Shown here one piece after another: positions 1 through 9,449 of a stretch of 64,000 bases of DNA. The position numbers and the translations under genes were made by a program. How positions within the stretch are numbered: position 1 is the first letter of the stretch; each line of letters begins with the position of its first letter. This DNA is from Pseudomonas saudimassiliensis (GTDB taxonomy: Bacteria > Pseudomonadota > Gammaproteobacteria > Pseudomonadales > Pseudomonadaceae). Below the pieces are notes generated by a model. The model worked only from the letters and a program-made list of their open reading frames with translations. It ran no database searches and was not told the origin of the DNA. The DNA lies in the NCBI RefSeq assembly GCF_000939975.1, contig NZ_LK391969.1, forward strand, positions 2,301,953-2,365,952, written 5' to 3'.

Positions 1-1416
1 CACCAGGTAAGGCAACAGGTCCCGGTGCGCACCAACCGGTGCGTAGATCCGTACCGGGCACTGGTGGATACCCATTAGCGTGTCATATAGCGCTTCGCCC
101 ATGCCGTGCAAGCGCTGGAATTCAAATTCACGGTCAGCCGCCATGGCCAGGATGCTGGTCACCGTGTGGGCATTATGGGTGGCGAACTGCGGGTAGATCA
201 GGCCGCGGGTATGCGGGCCCAGCAGATAGCGGGCACAGGCGAGGTAAGACACATCCGTGGCCTCCTTGCGGGTAAATACCGGGTAGCCCTCCAGCCCGGC
301 CTGCTGGCTCGCTTTGATCTCGCTGTCCCAGTAGGCGCCCTTGACCAGCCGCACCGGTATGCAACTGCCCTGCTCCCGTGCCAGCAGGGTCAACCAGCAC
401 AGCACCGGCAGCGCCCGTTTGGAATAGGCCTGCACGACCATACCGAAGTCCTGCCAGCCGGTCAGTTCCGGATGGCGATAGGCCTGGGCGAAGACTTGCA
501 GCGACAGCTCCAGGCGGTCGGCCTCCTCCGCGTCCAGGGTAACCCCGACACCACCGGCGCGGGCCTGCCGTAGCAGTGTCAGCAGGCTGGCTCCCAGCTC
601 CTCCAGCACCTGCTGCTCGTGCCCGGCCTCGTAGCGCGGATGCAGTGCCGACAGCTTTATCGAGATGGTGGGTCGCGGCGCGTTTCCCGTATAGCTGTCC
701 GCCGCCAACGCCGCGATGGCCTGCTGGTAGTCGGCCAGGTATCGGGCCGCATCGGCGCGGGTCAACGCCGCCTCGCCCAGCATATCGAAGGAATAGCTGT
801 AGCCCTTGTCCCGCTGGCGACGGGCATTTCGTAATGCCTCATCGATGTTGCGGCCAAGCACGAATTGCCGGCCCATGATCTTCATTGCCTGCAGCAGCGC
901 CGCGCGGATGACCGGCTCGCCACTGCGCCGGATGAGATGGCGTAAAACGGTGCCCGGGGTGTCCGCCGCCGACGTTTCCAAAGTCATCACCCGACCAGTC
1001 AACGCCAGCCCCCAGGCCGCGGCCTTGACCAGGGCATGCTCGCTCTGGCCCAGGTGCCGGTCCCATTGGGCGGCATTGAGCTTGTCACGGATCAGCGCGT
1101 CTGCGGTGGCCGCATCAGGCACCCGCAGCAGCGCCTCGGCAAGGCACATCAACATCACACCTTCGCGGGCTTCCAGGCTGTACTGCTGCAGCAGCGCATC
1201 CAGGCTATCAACGGCGTTGTCGGCGCCGCGTACCGCCTCGACCAGTTGCCGCGCCCACTCGCGCACGGCGAGCCTATCCTCGGGTTCGGCCAGCACCATG
1301 AGTTGCTGCAGGCAAGCCGCCTCGTCCACCGCATAGTGGTCGCTGACGATGGCAAGGTAGTCGTCGGCCTTGCTGCCAAGGAAGTCACCATCAAGCACAC
1401 TGTCTGCCCTGAACAT
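1..1416 (-). CDS. putA: Bifunctional proline dehydrogenase / P5C dehydrogenase PutA, 5' part only
   Basis: PutA oxidises proline to glutamate in two steps; only about the first 470 residues are in the window, and the gene runs off the left edge. The visible part holds the helical arm and the FAD-dependent proline dehydrogenase barrel, including the motif FQRLHGMGEALYD and then RIYAPVGAHRDLLPYLV, which are typical of the family. There is no N-terminal ribbon-helix-helix, so this is the non-autoregulatory PutA type, as in P. aeruginosa. I chose the ATG at 1416 (MFRADSVL) because GGAG lies 9 nt upstream; an in-frame ATG at 1452 is possible but has no Shine-Dalgarno. The aldehyde dehydrogenase half is outside the window. 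The gene is divergent from lon. Confidence 0.93.
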   Translation of the reverse strand, partial: MFRADSVLDGDFLGSKADDYLAIVSDHYAVDEAACLQQLMVLAEPEDRLAVREWARQLVEAVRGADNAVDSLDALLQQYSLEAREGVMLMCLAEALLRVPDAATADALIRDKLNAAQWDRHLGQSEHALVKAAAWGLALTGRVMTLETSAADTPGTVLRHLIRRSGEPVIRAALLQAMKIMGRQFVLGRNIDEALRNARRQRDKGYSYSFDMLGEAALTRADAARYLADYQQAIAALAADSYTGNAPRPTISIKLSALHPRYEAGHEQQVLEELGASLLTLLRQARAGGVGVTLDAEEADRLELSLQVFAQAYRHPELTGWQDFGMVVQAYSKRALPVLCWLTLLAREQGSCIPVRLVKGAYWDSEIKASQQAGLEGYPVFTRKEATDVSYLACARYLLGPHTRGLIYPQFATHNAHTVTSILAMAADREFEFQRLHGMGEALYDTLMGIHQCPVRIYAPVGAHRDLLPYLV

Positions 1417-1564
1417 GGAATCGAGCTCCGGCCGGTAATCCCCGTTCAGCATAGTCGCCAAATCAGGCGGATGCCGGTGCGTCCGCCGCTCCCGCAGGGC
1501 TGGCCATTGAAATCCCCGGGATCGGCACCACCTCTGTATAACGACATTCATACAAGGGTGCCTC

Positions 1565-3964
1565 ATGACTGATCAGGACGACGTGCGGGACTACATCGAG
1601 CAGAACAGCGACAACCAGCCCGGAACCGGATTGGTGTTGCCTGACCAGCGCCTGCCGCAGAAGCTGTATCTACTGCCTATCAACAACCGACCCTTCTTCC
1701 CTGCCCAGGTGATGCCGGTGGTGGTTAATGAATCCCCCTGGTCGGAAACCATCGAGCGGGTAGCCAACACCCCTCACCATGCCCTGTCCCTGTTCTGGGT
1801 CGATCAGCCCCTGCCTGCCGATGGCGCGCTCGATCCCGAACTACTGCCCCGGACCGGCTGCGCGGTAAAAATTCACCAGGCAGTCAAGGAAGACGGCAAG
1901 ATCCAGTTCATTGCCCAGGGTCTGACCCGGGTGCGCATCACCCAGTGGTTGAGCCGCAAACCGCCCTATCTGGTGGAAGTGGAATACCCCGAATCGCCCA
2001 GCGACGAGCGCGATGAAGTGCGCGCCTATGCCATGGCCCTGATCAACTCGATCAAGGAGTTGTTGCCGCTGAACCCGCTGTACAGCGAGGAGCTGAAGAA
2101 CTACCTGCACCGCTTCAACCCGAACCAGCCGTCGCCGCTGTCGGATTTTGCCGCCGCACTGACCTCCGCCAAGGGCAGCGAGCTGCAGGATGTGCTCGAT
2201 ACCATCCCGGTGCTGCGCCGCATGCAGAAGGTACTGGTGCTGCTCAAGCAGGAGATCGACGTTGCCCGGCTGCAAGGTGAGATCAGCGCCGAGGTCAACC
2301 GCACCATCAGCGACCAGCAACGTAAATTCTTCCTCAAGGAACAGCTCAAGGTCATCCAGAAGGAGTTGGGCCTGTCCAAGGACGATCGCACCGCCGATAT
2401 CGAACAGTTTCGCGAGCGGCTGGCTGGCAAGGAGCTGCCCGAAGCAGCCCAGGCGAAGATCGAGGAGGAACTCAACAAGTTGTCGGTACTGGAAACCGGC
2501 TCACCGGAGTATGCCGTCACGCGCAACTACCTGGACTGGGCAACAGCCATGCCCTGGGGCCAGACCCATACGGACAGCCTCGACATCAAGCGCGCCCGGC
2601 GCATCCTCGACCGCGACCATGACGGCCTGGAAGACGTCAAGCAGCGCATCCTCGAATTTCTCGCGCTGGGCACCTTCAAGGGTTCGGTGGGTGGCTCCAT
2701 CATGTTGCTGGTCGGTCCGCCTGGCGTCGGCAAGACCAGCATCGGCCGCTCGATCGCCGAGAGTCTGGGCCGGCCTTTCTATCGCTTCAGCGTGGGCGGC
2801 ATGCGCGACGAGGCCGAGATCAAGGGCCACCGGCGCACCTACATCGGGGCCATGCCCGGCAAGTTCGTGCAGGCGCTGAAAGAGGTCAAGGTGATGAACC
2901 CGGTGATCATGCTGGACGAGATCGACAAGCTCGGCAGCAGCCACCAGGGCGACCCGGCCTCGGCCCTGCTGGAGACGCTGGACCCGGAGCAGAACAGCCA
3001 GTTCCTCGATCACTACCTGGATCTGCGCCTGGACCTGTCAAAAGTGCTGTTCGTCTGTACCGCCAATACCCTGGACAGCATTCCCGGCCCGCTGCTGGAC
3101 CGGATGGATGTGATCCGCCTGTCGGGCTACATCGCCGAGGAGAAGCTGGCGATTGCCAAGCATCACCTGTGGCCGCGGCAACTGGAGCGGGCGGGGCTGC
3201 GCAAGAGTCAGCTGCGTATCACCGACCGCGCCCTGCGTCAGGTGATCGAGGGCTATGCCCGGGAAGCCGGCGTGCGCAACCTGGAAAAACAACTGGCAAA
3301 ACTGGTACGCAAATCGGTAATGACGCTGCTGGAGGATCCCGAGCAGAAGTTGAGTATCAAGCCGGAGAACCTGCCAGAATTGCTCGGCACGCCCGCGTTT
3401 CGCACGGAAAAGACCCTCAAGGGCGTCGGGGTGGTGACCGGTTTGGCCTGGACCTCCATGGGCGGGGCCACCCTGCCGATCGAGACCAACCGGGTGCACT
3501 CGCTCAACCGGGGCTTCAAGCTCACCGGCAAACTGGGCGAAGTGATGAAGGAGTCGGCGGAAATCGCCTACAGCTACATATGCGCCAACCTGGCTACCTA
3601 CCAGGCCGACCGGGCGTTCTTCGATGAAGCCTTCGTCCACATGCACGTGCCTGAAGGCGCAACGCCCAAGGACGGCCCCAGCGCCGGGGTAACCATGGCC
3701 AGCGCCCTGCTGTCCCTGGCGCGTAACCAGGCGCCGAAAACGGGGGTGGCGATGACCGGCGAAATCACCCTGACCGGGCAGGTGTTACCGGTCGGTGGCA
3801 TCCGCGAGAAGGTCATTGCCGCGCGCCGGCAAGCGCTTTTCGAGCTGATCCTGCCGGAGGCCAACCGGGGCGATTATGACGAGCTGCCCGCCTATCTGAA
3901 ACAGGGCATGACCATCCACTTCGCCGCACGCTACACCGACGTGGCAAAGGTGTTGTTCGCCTGA
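1565..3964 (+). CDS. lon: Lon-type ATP-dependent serine protease, AsrA-like second Lon
   Basis: 799 residues, normal Lon length. N-terminal substrate-binding domain, an AAA+ module with Walker A GPPGVGKTS near residue 385, and a C-terminal protease domain with the Ser706-Lys749 dyad (motifs KDGPSAG and GGIREK), spaced 43 residues apart as in E. coli Lon. The N-terminus (LYLLPINNRPFFPAQVMPVV) resembles the P. aeruginosa stress protease AsrA (PA0779) rather than housekeeping Lon, and putA is also a near neighbour of asrA there. AAGGG lies 6 nt before the ATG. Likely role: degradation of misfolded or regulatory proteins in the cytoplasm under stress; the AsrA assignment is from remembered similarity and synteny. 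Confidence 0.95.
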   Translation: MTDQDDVRDYIEQNSDNQPGTGLVLPDQRLPQKLYLLPINNRPFFPAQVMPVVVNESPWSETIERVANTPHHALSLFWVDQPLPADGALDPELLPRTGCAVKIHQAVKEDGKIQFIAQGLTRVRITQWLSRKPPYLVEVEYPESPSDERDEVRAYAMALINSIKELLPLNPLYSEELKNYLHRFNPNQPSPLSDFAAALTSAKGSELQDVLDTIPVLRRMQKVLVLLKQEIDVARLQGEISAEVNRTISDQQRKFFLKEQLKVIQKELGLSKDDRTADIEQFRERLAGKELPEAAQAKIEEELNKLSVLETGSPEYAVTRNYLDWATAMPWGQTHTDSLDIKRARRILDRDHDGLEDVKQRILEFLALGTFKGSVGGSIMLLVGPPGVGKTSIGRSIAESLGRPFYRFSVGGMRDEAEIKGHRRTYIGAMPGKFVQALKEVKVMNPVIMLDEIDKLGSSHQGDPASALLETLDPEQNSQFLDHYLDLRLDLSKVLFVCTANTLDSIPGPLLDRMDVIRLSGYIAEEKLAIAKHHLWPRQLERAGLRKSQLRITDRALRQVIEGYAREAGVRNLEKQLAKLVRKSVMTLLEDPEQKLSIKPENLPELLGTPAFRTEKTLKGVGVVTGLAWTSMGGATLPIETNRVHSLNRGFKLTGKLGEVMKESAEIAYSYICANLATYQADRAFFDEAFVHMHVPEGATPKDGPSAGVTMASALLSLARNQAPKTGVAMTGEITLTGQVLPVGGIREKVIAARRQALFELILPEANRGDYDELPAYLKQGMTIHFAARYTDVAKVLFA

Positions 3965-3971
3965 AGCAAGC

Positions 3972-3993
3972 GGGGCTGGCGACTGCCAGCCCC
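3972..3993. terminator. Intergenic hairpin between convergent lon and FimV-like gene
   Basis: Perfect 9-bp stem GGGGCTGGC/GCCAGCCCC with loop GACT in the 33 nt between the two stop codons. There is no clear U-tract on either side, so a bidirectional terminator is probable but not certain. Confidence 0.55.
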
Positions 3994-3997
3994 ATTG

Positions 3998-5772
3998 TCA
4001 GCGCTCGTTACCGGGCTTGCGCCCCGCCTGCTGGAAGTGCTCCGAGAAATCCTCATCGAGCTCACCGACCTCGGGGAAGTCGGTCAGGTTGCTCTGGAAG
4101 TCCCGATCAGTCATCTCCGCCCGCGCCATCTTGGCGCCCAGCCCATCAATGAGCTGCCAATCGGCGTTCAGATCAAAATCCATGTCCAGGTCGGTTGTAT
4201 CGGCTGTACCGAAATCCGTCGTCGGCGCCCGCACCGGCTCCACCGTGTTGCTCGCCAGCTCGCGGTCGGCCTGGGGCAGGCGCGCCTTCAACTGCGCGAC
4301 CCGTGCCGGATCGCCCCCAAGCTGGAGCACAGCCTGCGCCTGCTCGGCAAAGGCCGGCGCATCGCCCAGCGCCGCCAGCACCCCCAACTGTTCGAAGCGC
4401 AGGTCGAGGCGCTGCGGTTCGGCCTTGATGGCCTTGTCCAACAGAATGCGTGCCTCGGCAAACCGGCCATAGGTCAGATACAGCTCCACGCCCTCCAGCG
4501 GGTCGGCAGCGCGGGTGCCCGGCTGGGTCGGCGCAACCGGAAGCGGACGCGGGCTATCGGGTTGCTCGGACCGGGGCTCCTGGCGACGGCGGTAGAGGAT
4601 CAACGCCGCGATCGCCGCCAGCAGGGCGAGCAGGACCATCCAGCCACGCTCGAACAAGGACGGCGTCGCGGCGACCGGCTCCTCCAGGGCTACCCCTTCC
4701 GCCGCTGGCGATTGCCAGTCAATCGCCCCGGCTACCGGCGGCTCGGTCGCCGCCGTTTCGTCAGCGGCCGGAGCTGCGTCTGGCGCCGCCATCGGCTCGG
4801 CCAGCGCGGCCTGTTGCGCGCCGCGCAAAATTTCCAGTTCCGCCTCCAGGCTGGCAATCAGCTGGTCGCGCGCCTCAAGTTCCGCCAGCATGGTGCTGAA
4901 GCGTGATTCCAGGGCGGCAAGCCGGCTGTGCACCTCGGCGTTGTCAGCCACCGCCGATTCCAGCGCCGGCTCCTCGATCCGCAGCTGCGCCCGGGTTAAA
5001 TCGTCGGCGCCGTCAGCGGCGAGCCCGCCGGTTGACGGGTTTACCTCCCGCGCCGCACGCGTCGGCGGGGGTGCGGCCTCGGCAACCCGCGCGGGGGCTG
5101 CATCGACTCCCATCTGCCCCGCCGTAGGTAGAATCAGCTCCCGGTCAGCACGCAATTTATCCATATCGCCATTGACGAAAGCCTCAGGATTGAGAGCACG
5201 GATAGCACGCATCTGCCGGGCGACCGATATCGACTCGTTCAGCCGGGTTGCCTGGGCGACGGTCCACAGGCTGTCGCCCGCGGTAGTCCGATACCGGTTG
5301 GCGCCGGGCTGGGGGGCCAGGTCGGGCAGCTCTGGGGCGTGCGCGCCGAGCCGGCCAGCACGGGCGCCGGACGGTACATGGGTGGGTCCAGCAGCACCGT
5401 GTATTCGCGCAGCAGCAGACCGCTGGGGCGATGCAGTTGCACCAGGAAATTGAGATAGGGCTCGTTGACCGGCCGGCTCGATTCAACCCGCACGGCCAGC
5501 TGCGAATTCACCACCACCGGGGTAAAACGCAGGTCGCTGAGGAAATACGGTCGCTCGACACCTACCCGCGCAAAGGTTGCGGCATCCGCCAGGGTCACCA
5601 CGATATCGGTGGGCGCCAGACCCTCGGCACCATGCACTTCGATGATCGCACTGAGGGGTTGGTGCAGGGCGGACTCCAGGCGCATTTCCCCCAGCCCCAG
5701 GGCGTGGCTGGCGCCGGCGTAGAGGGCAGCCAGCGAGGCCACTCCGACAATCACATGACGATGGACGTCCAT
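3998..5772 (-). pseudogene. FimV-like peptidoglycan-binding membrane protein, interrupted by a frameshift
   Basis: A shorter paralogue of the FimV at 26849-29632. The first frame starts at 5772 (AAGGAAGGG before the ATG): signal peptide, then the FimV N-terminal domain (LGLGEMRLESALHQPLSA, ending YTVLLDPPMYRPAP). That frame stops near 5239 after meaningless sequence. The continuation is in another frame, open before 5300 through 3998: a LysM-like segment (YRTTAGDSLWTVAQATR), a coiled coil near 4820-4960, a transmembrane segment (WMVLLALLAAIAALILYRRR) and a TPR-like cytoplasmic tail. The two frames join if one base is restored between about 5290 and 5400, in the linker before LysM. It could be a true frameshift or a sequencing error. 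FimV proteins organise polar assembly, type IV pili and twitching. The C-terminal conserved FimV domain is not evident. Confidence 0.8.
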
Positions 5773-6029
5773 ATCACCCTTCCTTGCTTTGCTTGGTTAC
5801 GGTCGCCAGCGTTGAACCGGCTGGCTCCGGGCGAGGCATTATGCCATCAGAGCTGACAAGTGCGAATCGGCTGACCGGTCTTTCGTCAAATAAATTACTT
5901 ATCTGGCCAACTACTTCACAATATTGTCGTTTGTTTGACGACACACCCGCGGTACGCTGATGCGCCTCTCGGTATGACTGGCCGAGTTGAGGTAAACTTG
6001 CGTTTTGCCGATGCCAGCCGGACCCTTCA

Positions 6030-6770
6030 ATGAGCGATGTAGACAAGCTGTTCGCTGCTCCCTTGCCGCAGGTGAGTGATTTCGTATTCGATCATAACGT
6101 GGCACGGGTCTTCCCCGACATGATCAAACGGTCGATTCCAGGTTATCCCACCATAGTCGAGAATATCGGCGTCATCGCTGCGCAATACGCCCAGCCGGGA
6201 ACGCTGATCTATGACCTGGGCTGCTCCCTTGGCGCTGCGACCCAGTCCATGCGCCGCCATCTGCGCGACCGGGACTGCCGGATCATTGCCGTGGACAATG
6301 CCGAAGCCATGACGGTGCGCTGTCGCGAATACCTCGCCGCCCAGGATTCCATGATGGAAGAGCTGGTCCCCGCGACGGTAGTCCATGGCGATATCCTGAC
6401 GCTGGAGCTGGAACCCTGCTCGGTGGTGGTATTGAACTTCACCCTGCAGTTCATTGCCCCCGAACACCGGTTGGCCTTGCTTACGCGCATTCGCCAGGCG
6501 TTGCTGCCCGGCGGCGTGCTGATCCTGTCGGAAAAATTCCGCTTCGCCGAGCCCCTTACCCAGCAGCACCTGGAGCAGGTGCATTACGCATTCAAGCGGG
6601 CCAACGGCTACAGCGACCTGGAAATCGCCCAGAAGCGCAGCGCCATCGAGAACGTGATGTTGCTCGATACCCAGCAGGCGCATTTCGAGCGGTTGCAGGC
6701 AGCCGGATTCGGCCATGCCTGCCTCTGGTTCCAGTGTCTCAATTTCGGTTCGATAATGGCCCACGTGTGA
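6030..6770 (+). CDS. cmoA: Carboxy-S-adenosyl-L-methionine synthase CmoA
   Basis: 246 residues, the family length. It makes carboxy-SAM from SAM and prephenate, the donor used by CmoB. The SAM-fold motif [14 protein letters not shown] is at about residues 61-74, and the N-terminus ([17 protein letters not shown]) is family-typical. The gene is followed without gap by cmoB, so the two-step pathway is encoded in one unit. The 257-nt upstream region, shared with the divergent FimV-like gene, is AT-rich (5880-5940) and should hold both promoters; an inverted CGTCAAA...TTTGACG pair spaced by about 45 nt is visible there, meaning unknown. Confidence 0.97.
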   Translation: MSDVDKLFAAPLPQVSDFVFDHNVARVFPDMIKRSIPGYPTIVENIGVIAAQYAQPGTLIYDLGCSLGAATQSMRRHLRDRDCRIIAVDNAEAMTVRCREYLAAQDSMMEELVPATVVHGDILTLELEPCSVVVLNFTLQFIAPEHRLALLTRIRQALLPGGVLILSEKFRFAEPLTQQHLEQVHYAFKRANGYSDLEIAQKRSAIENVMLLDTQQAHFERLQAAGFGHACLWFQCLNFGSIMAHV

Positions 6771-7738
6771 TCGATTATTCCCCGCTGTACCGCGACCTGA
6801 GCAATACCCCGCTGCAGAACTGGCTGGCCGATCTGCCGGCGGCCCTCGAACGCCGTGTCGCCGAAGCTCACCGCCATGGCGACCTGGCCCGCTGGCAGGC
6901 CTGCCTGAGCCAGTTGCCGGACCTCCAGCCGCGCCTGCTCGAATGGCAGCACGGCGTGCGTATTGGCGCCGCCGATGAGCTGAGCACGGCGCAACAGCAG
7001 CAGCTGCGCGAGACCCTCCAAGGTCTGCACCCCTGGCGCAAGGGGCCCTTTGAATTGTTTGGCGTGCATATTGACACCGAATGGCGTTCGGACTGGAAAT
7101 GGGATCGGGTTGCCCCACACATCGACTTGGCGGGCAAGCGGGTGCTGGATGTGGGATGTGGCAATGGCTATCACATGTGGCGCATGTGGCAGGCCGGGGC
7201 CGACATGGTCATTGGCGTGGATCCGAACCTGCTGTTCCTGACCCAGTTTGAAGCCATCCGCCGCTACCTGCCCGCGGCTCCCGTCTGGCAGTTGCCCTTT
7301 ACCCTGGAAGAACTGCCGGAACCGACCGGGGGGTTCGACACGGTTTTTTCCATGGGCGTGCTCTACCACCGCCGCTCACCGCTGGATCATCTGCTCCAAC
7401 TCAAGGCCTGCCTGCGCCCGGGCGGCGAATTGGTGCTGGAAACGCTGGTGATCGAGGGGAACGAGCAACAGTGCCTGATCCCCGAGGATCGTTATGCCCA
7501 GATGCGCAACGTCTGGTTCCTGCCTTCGGTACCGATGCTGGAACGCTTCCTGCGCCGCAGCGGCTACCGCGATGTGCGCTGCGTGGACCTGAACCGCACC
7601 AGCGTGGCGGAACAGCGCAGCACCGAGTGGATGCGCTTCCAGTCGCTGCCCGACTTCCTCGATCCGGCGAATCCTGACCTGACCTGCGAAGGGCTACCCG
7701 CCCCGTTGCGCGCCACGCTGGTCGCTACGCGCCCCTGA
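6767..7738 (+). CDS. cmoB: tRNA U34 carboxymethyltransferase CmoB
   Basis: Transfers the carboxymethyl group from carboxy-SAM to 5-hydroxyuridine at tRNA position 34, giving cmo5U. The GTG at 6767 overlaps the cmoA stop (GTGA), indicating translational coupling; it gives 323 residues and an N-terminus [11 protein letters not shown], matching the known CmoB length and start. A longer in-frame start at 6734 would lie inside cmoA and is less likely. SAM-binding motif [15 protein letters not shown] near residue 125, and a family segment [18 protein letters not shown]. Confidence 0.97.
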   Translation: MIDYSPLYRDLSNTPLQNWLADLPAALERRVAEAHRHGDLARWQACLSQLPDLQPRLLEWQHGVRIGAADELSTAQQQQLRETLQGLHPWRKGPFELFGVHIDTEWRSDWKWDRVAPHIDLAGKRVLDVGCGNGYHMWRMWQAGADMVIGVDPNLLFLTQFEAIRRYLPAAPVWQLPFTLEELPEPTGGFDTVFSMGVLYHRRSPLDHLLQLKACLRPGGELVLETLVIEGNEQQCLIPEDRYAQMRNVWFLPSVPMLERFLRRSGYRDVRCVDLNRTSVAEQRSTEWMRFQSLPDFLDPANPDLTCEGLPAPLRATLVATRP

Positions 7739-7747
7739 ACGTCTCGC

Positions 7748-8434
7748 TCAGGGGCCGGGTTGGCGCAAGCCGCAGATCCAGCCGAGGGCGAACCAGGCGG
7801 GCGGTATATCGGGCCAATCGTCCGCCCCCAGCCCCGCCAGGTCGTACCCTGGTACGCCGGCCCGGGCCAGCAGCCGATCCCGCCACCAGTGCAGGCAGGC
7901 GCCGCTGCCCATAACGTGCTGGTTGGCCATGTCGGTGCGCAGGCGCAGGGGCAATGACTCGAACAGCAGGCTATCGATGGCAGGGAAAACCTTGCGCTCG
8001 TTTTCCAGGTAGGCGGAACGCGCCGCCGGTGCCAGCTCCAGCAAGCGGACCAGGGTTTCCAACTGGGCGGCATATTCCCGATGGCTGTGCAGCGGATCGA
8101 ACCGCTGGCGCCAATCCAGCTGCAGCCGCTCGACGGCCTCCACCAGCGCCAGCAGCCCGGTGCTCGGGGCATCCAGCAGGCTGGCCAGCAGCGGGCGTTG
8201 CGCTGTCGGCACGGCGCGCAGCAGCAGGGCCAGTTCCGCGCTGCTGGACCCGGGCTGGGGCTGCCAATCGCCCAACTGCCCTTCGGGCAGGCCCTGCGCC
8301 CGCACGCAGCGGGCCGGCCAACTGGCCGGGAGCAGTTGCTCACGCAGGTGCGACCAGCGACCACCCAGCAGGTCCCGCTGGCGCTCCATCCAGCGCTCCG
8401 CCAGCCAGCGTCGGCGCGATTTAAACTCGGTCAT
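7748..8434 (-). CDS. Conserved-looking protein of unknown function downstream of ycjF
   Basis: 228 residues, not recognised. It is a soluble, Arg/Leu/Trp-rich, mostly helical-looking protein with no signal peptide or membrane segment; the C-terminal part is Trp-rich (LHWWRDRLL, WPDIPPAWFALGWICG). The start overlaps the end of ycjF by 14 nt and has GGAAGG 6 nt upstream, so it is probably the last gene of a ycjX-ycjF operon and may share its envelope-stress context. That is inference from position only. It converges on cmoB with 9 nt between the stops. Confidence 0.75.
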   Translation of the reverse strand: MTEFKSRRRWLAERWMERQRDLLGGRWSHLREQLLPASWPARCVRAQGLPEGQLGDWQPQPGSSSAELALLLRAVPTAQRPLLASLLDAPSTGLLALVEAVERLQLDWRQRFDPLHSHREYAAQLETLVRLLELAPAARSAYLENERKVFPAIDSLLFESLPLRLRTDMANQHVMGSGACLHWWRDRLLARAGVPGYDLAGLGADDWPDIPPAWFALGWICGLRQPGP

Positions 8435-9449
8435 CCGTTACCTTCCCCAGCCGCTCCCTGATGCCCTGGATGATGCCACGATTGTCTTCGACCAGCCCGC
8501 TGCGATTGGGCAAGGGCACCGCCCGGCATAGATCCAGGGTGAAGTGCCCCAGCCGTGCGCTGTACAGGCCCACCCCGATGCCCTGCCCTACCCGCGCCGC
8601 GAGCTTTTCCAGCAGCCCGGACAGCAGGCTGTCGCTAAGCGCGCCGATGGCCATCTCGCTGCCCCCGGCCAGGGCGATATTACGCAGCACATGGCGCGCC
8701 AGGCGCCAGCTGCTCAACTGGGTAATGGGCAGGCCGTAACAGATGGCGATGCGTTGCATCATCCGGACATTGCGCCAGACCACCAGCAGCAGGTCGACCG
8801 TTACCCAGGGGCTGGTCGCAACCAGCAGGCCGGTGCCGACCGCCTCCCGGCGCAACATGCGCCGGGCCTGTTCGTCCAGCGGCTGGTAGAACAACAGACT
8901 CAGCCGGCGGCTGACCTCGTCGGCGCTGTGGGAGCTATCCAGATCAGCGCAGGCCAGGGTCAGGCGCGAGTGCAGTGGCGTGTCCCGATACAGCGCTTGC
9001 AGTCGCTCGAGCCAATCGACGGCCAGGCGCTCGCGCGGGTCCGCCAGCGCCGCCTGCATCTCCAGGCGCAGCTGCTCAAGGTCCGTTAAGCGCGCGCGCT
9101 GGCGGTGCACGTCGACCAGCGCCTTGAGACCCGTGCCGGCCAGGCCCAGGCCGAGCAGCCCGACCAACGTGCCGGCCAATGGTTGCCAATGCCAGGCGGC
9201 GAGGGTCCATTGACCCCATTCGAGGGCGACGCCGCCAATCACAATGGCCCCCACCAGCTTACCCAGCCGGGCGGGCCAGCGGCTACGCGGTGGCGCGTTC
9301 AATAGTCCCGGCTCGGGCAGTTCCGCCGCCAGGGTCTCTTCCCGCAGGGTCGGCGTGGCATCGCCGAGAATGCGGGTGCGACCAAGCTCTTCAGCGGTAG
9401 CCGGCTGTTCCAGGGTCTCGAGGATGCGGGTCTTGGGTGGCTCGTTCAT
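8421..9449 (-). CDS. ycjF: YcjF family inner membrane protein (DUF697)
   Basis: 342 residues. Long acidic N-terminal tail, two adjacent transmembrane segments at about residues 62-110 (LVGAIVIGGVAL, LAGTLVGLLGLGLAG), then the conserved DUF697 region containing LLVATSPWVTVDLLLVVWRN. The order TM pair plus DUF697 and the position directly after ycjX identify it. The start overlaps the ycjX stop (ATGA). In enterobacteria ycjXF lies in the phage-shock neighbourhood; no psp genes are visible here. The biochemical function is unknown. Confidence 0.9.
   Translation of the reverse strand: MNEPPKTRILETLEQPATAEELGRTRILGDATPTLREETLAAELPEPGLLNAPPRSRWPARLGKLVGAIVIGGVALEWGQWTLAAWHWQPLAGTLVGLLGLGLAGTGLKALVDVHRQRARLTDLEQLRLEMQAALADPRERLAVDWLERLQALYRDTPLHSRLTLACADLDSSHSADEVSRRLSLLFYQPLDEQARRMLRREAVGTGLLVATSPWVTVDLLLVVWRNVRMMQRIAICYGLPITQLSSWRLARHVLRNIALAGGSEMAIGALSDSLLSGLLEKLAARVGQGIGVGLYSARLGHFTLDLCRAVPLPNRSGLVEDNRGIIQGIRERLGKVTDDRV

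Noticed and set aside
1501-1564. Heat-shock or sigma-70 promoter for the Lon-type protease
   Set aside because: TTGAAA (1507) and TATAAC (1537) are present but separated by 24 nt, too far for one promoter, and the sigma-32 -10 sequence is not clear.
5184-5486. Third-frame 100-codon ORF across the FimV-like frameshift
   Set aside because: Arg/Ala/Pro-rich with no similarity to FimV; neither the N-terminal nor the LysM part lies in this frame.
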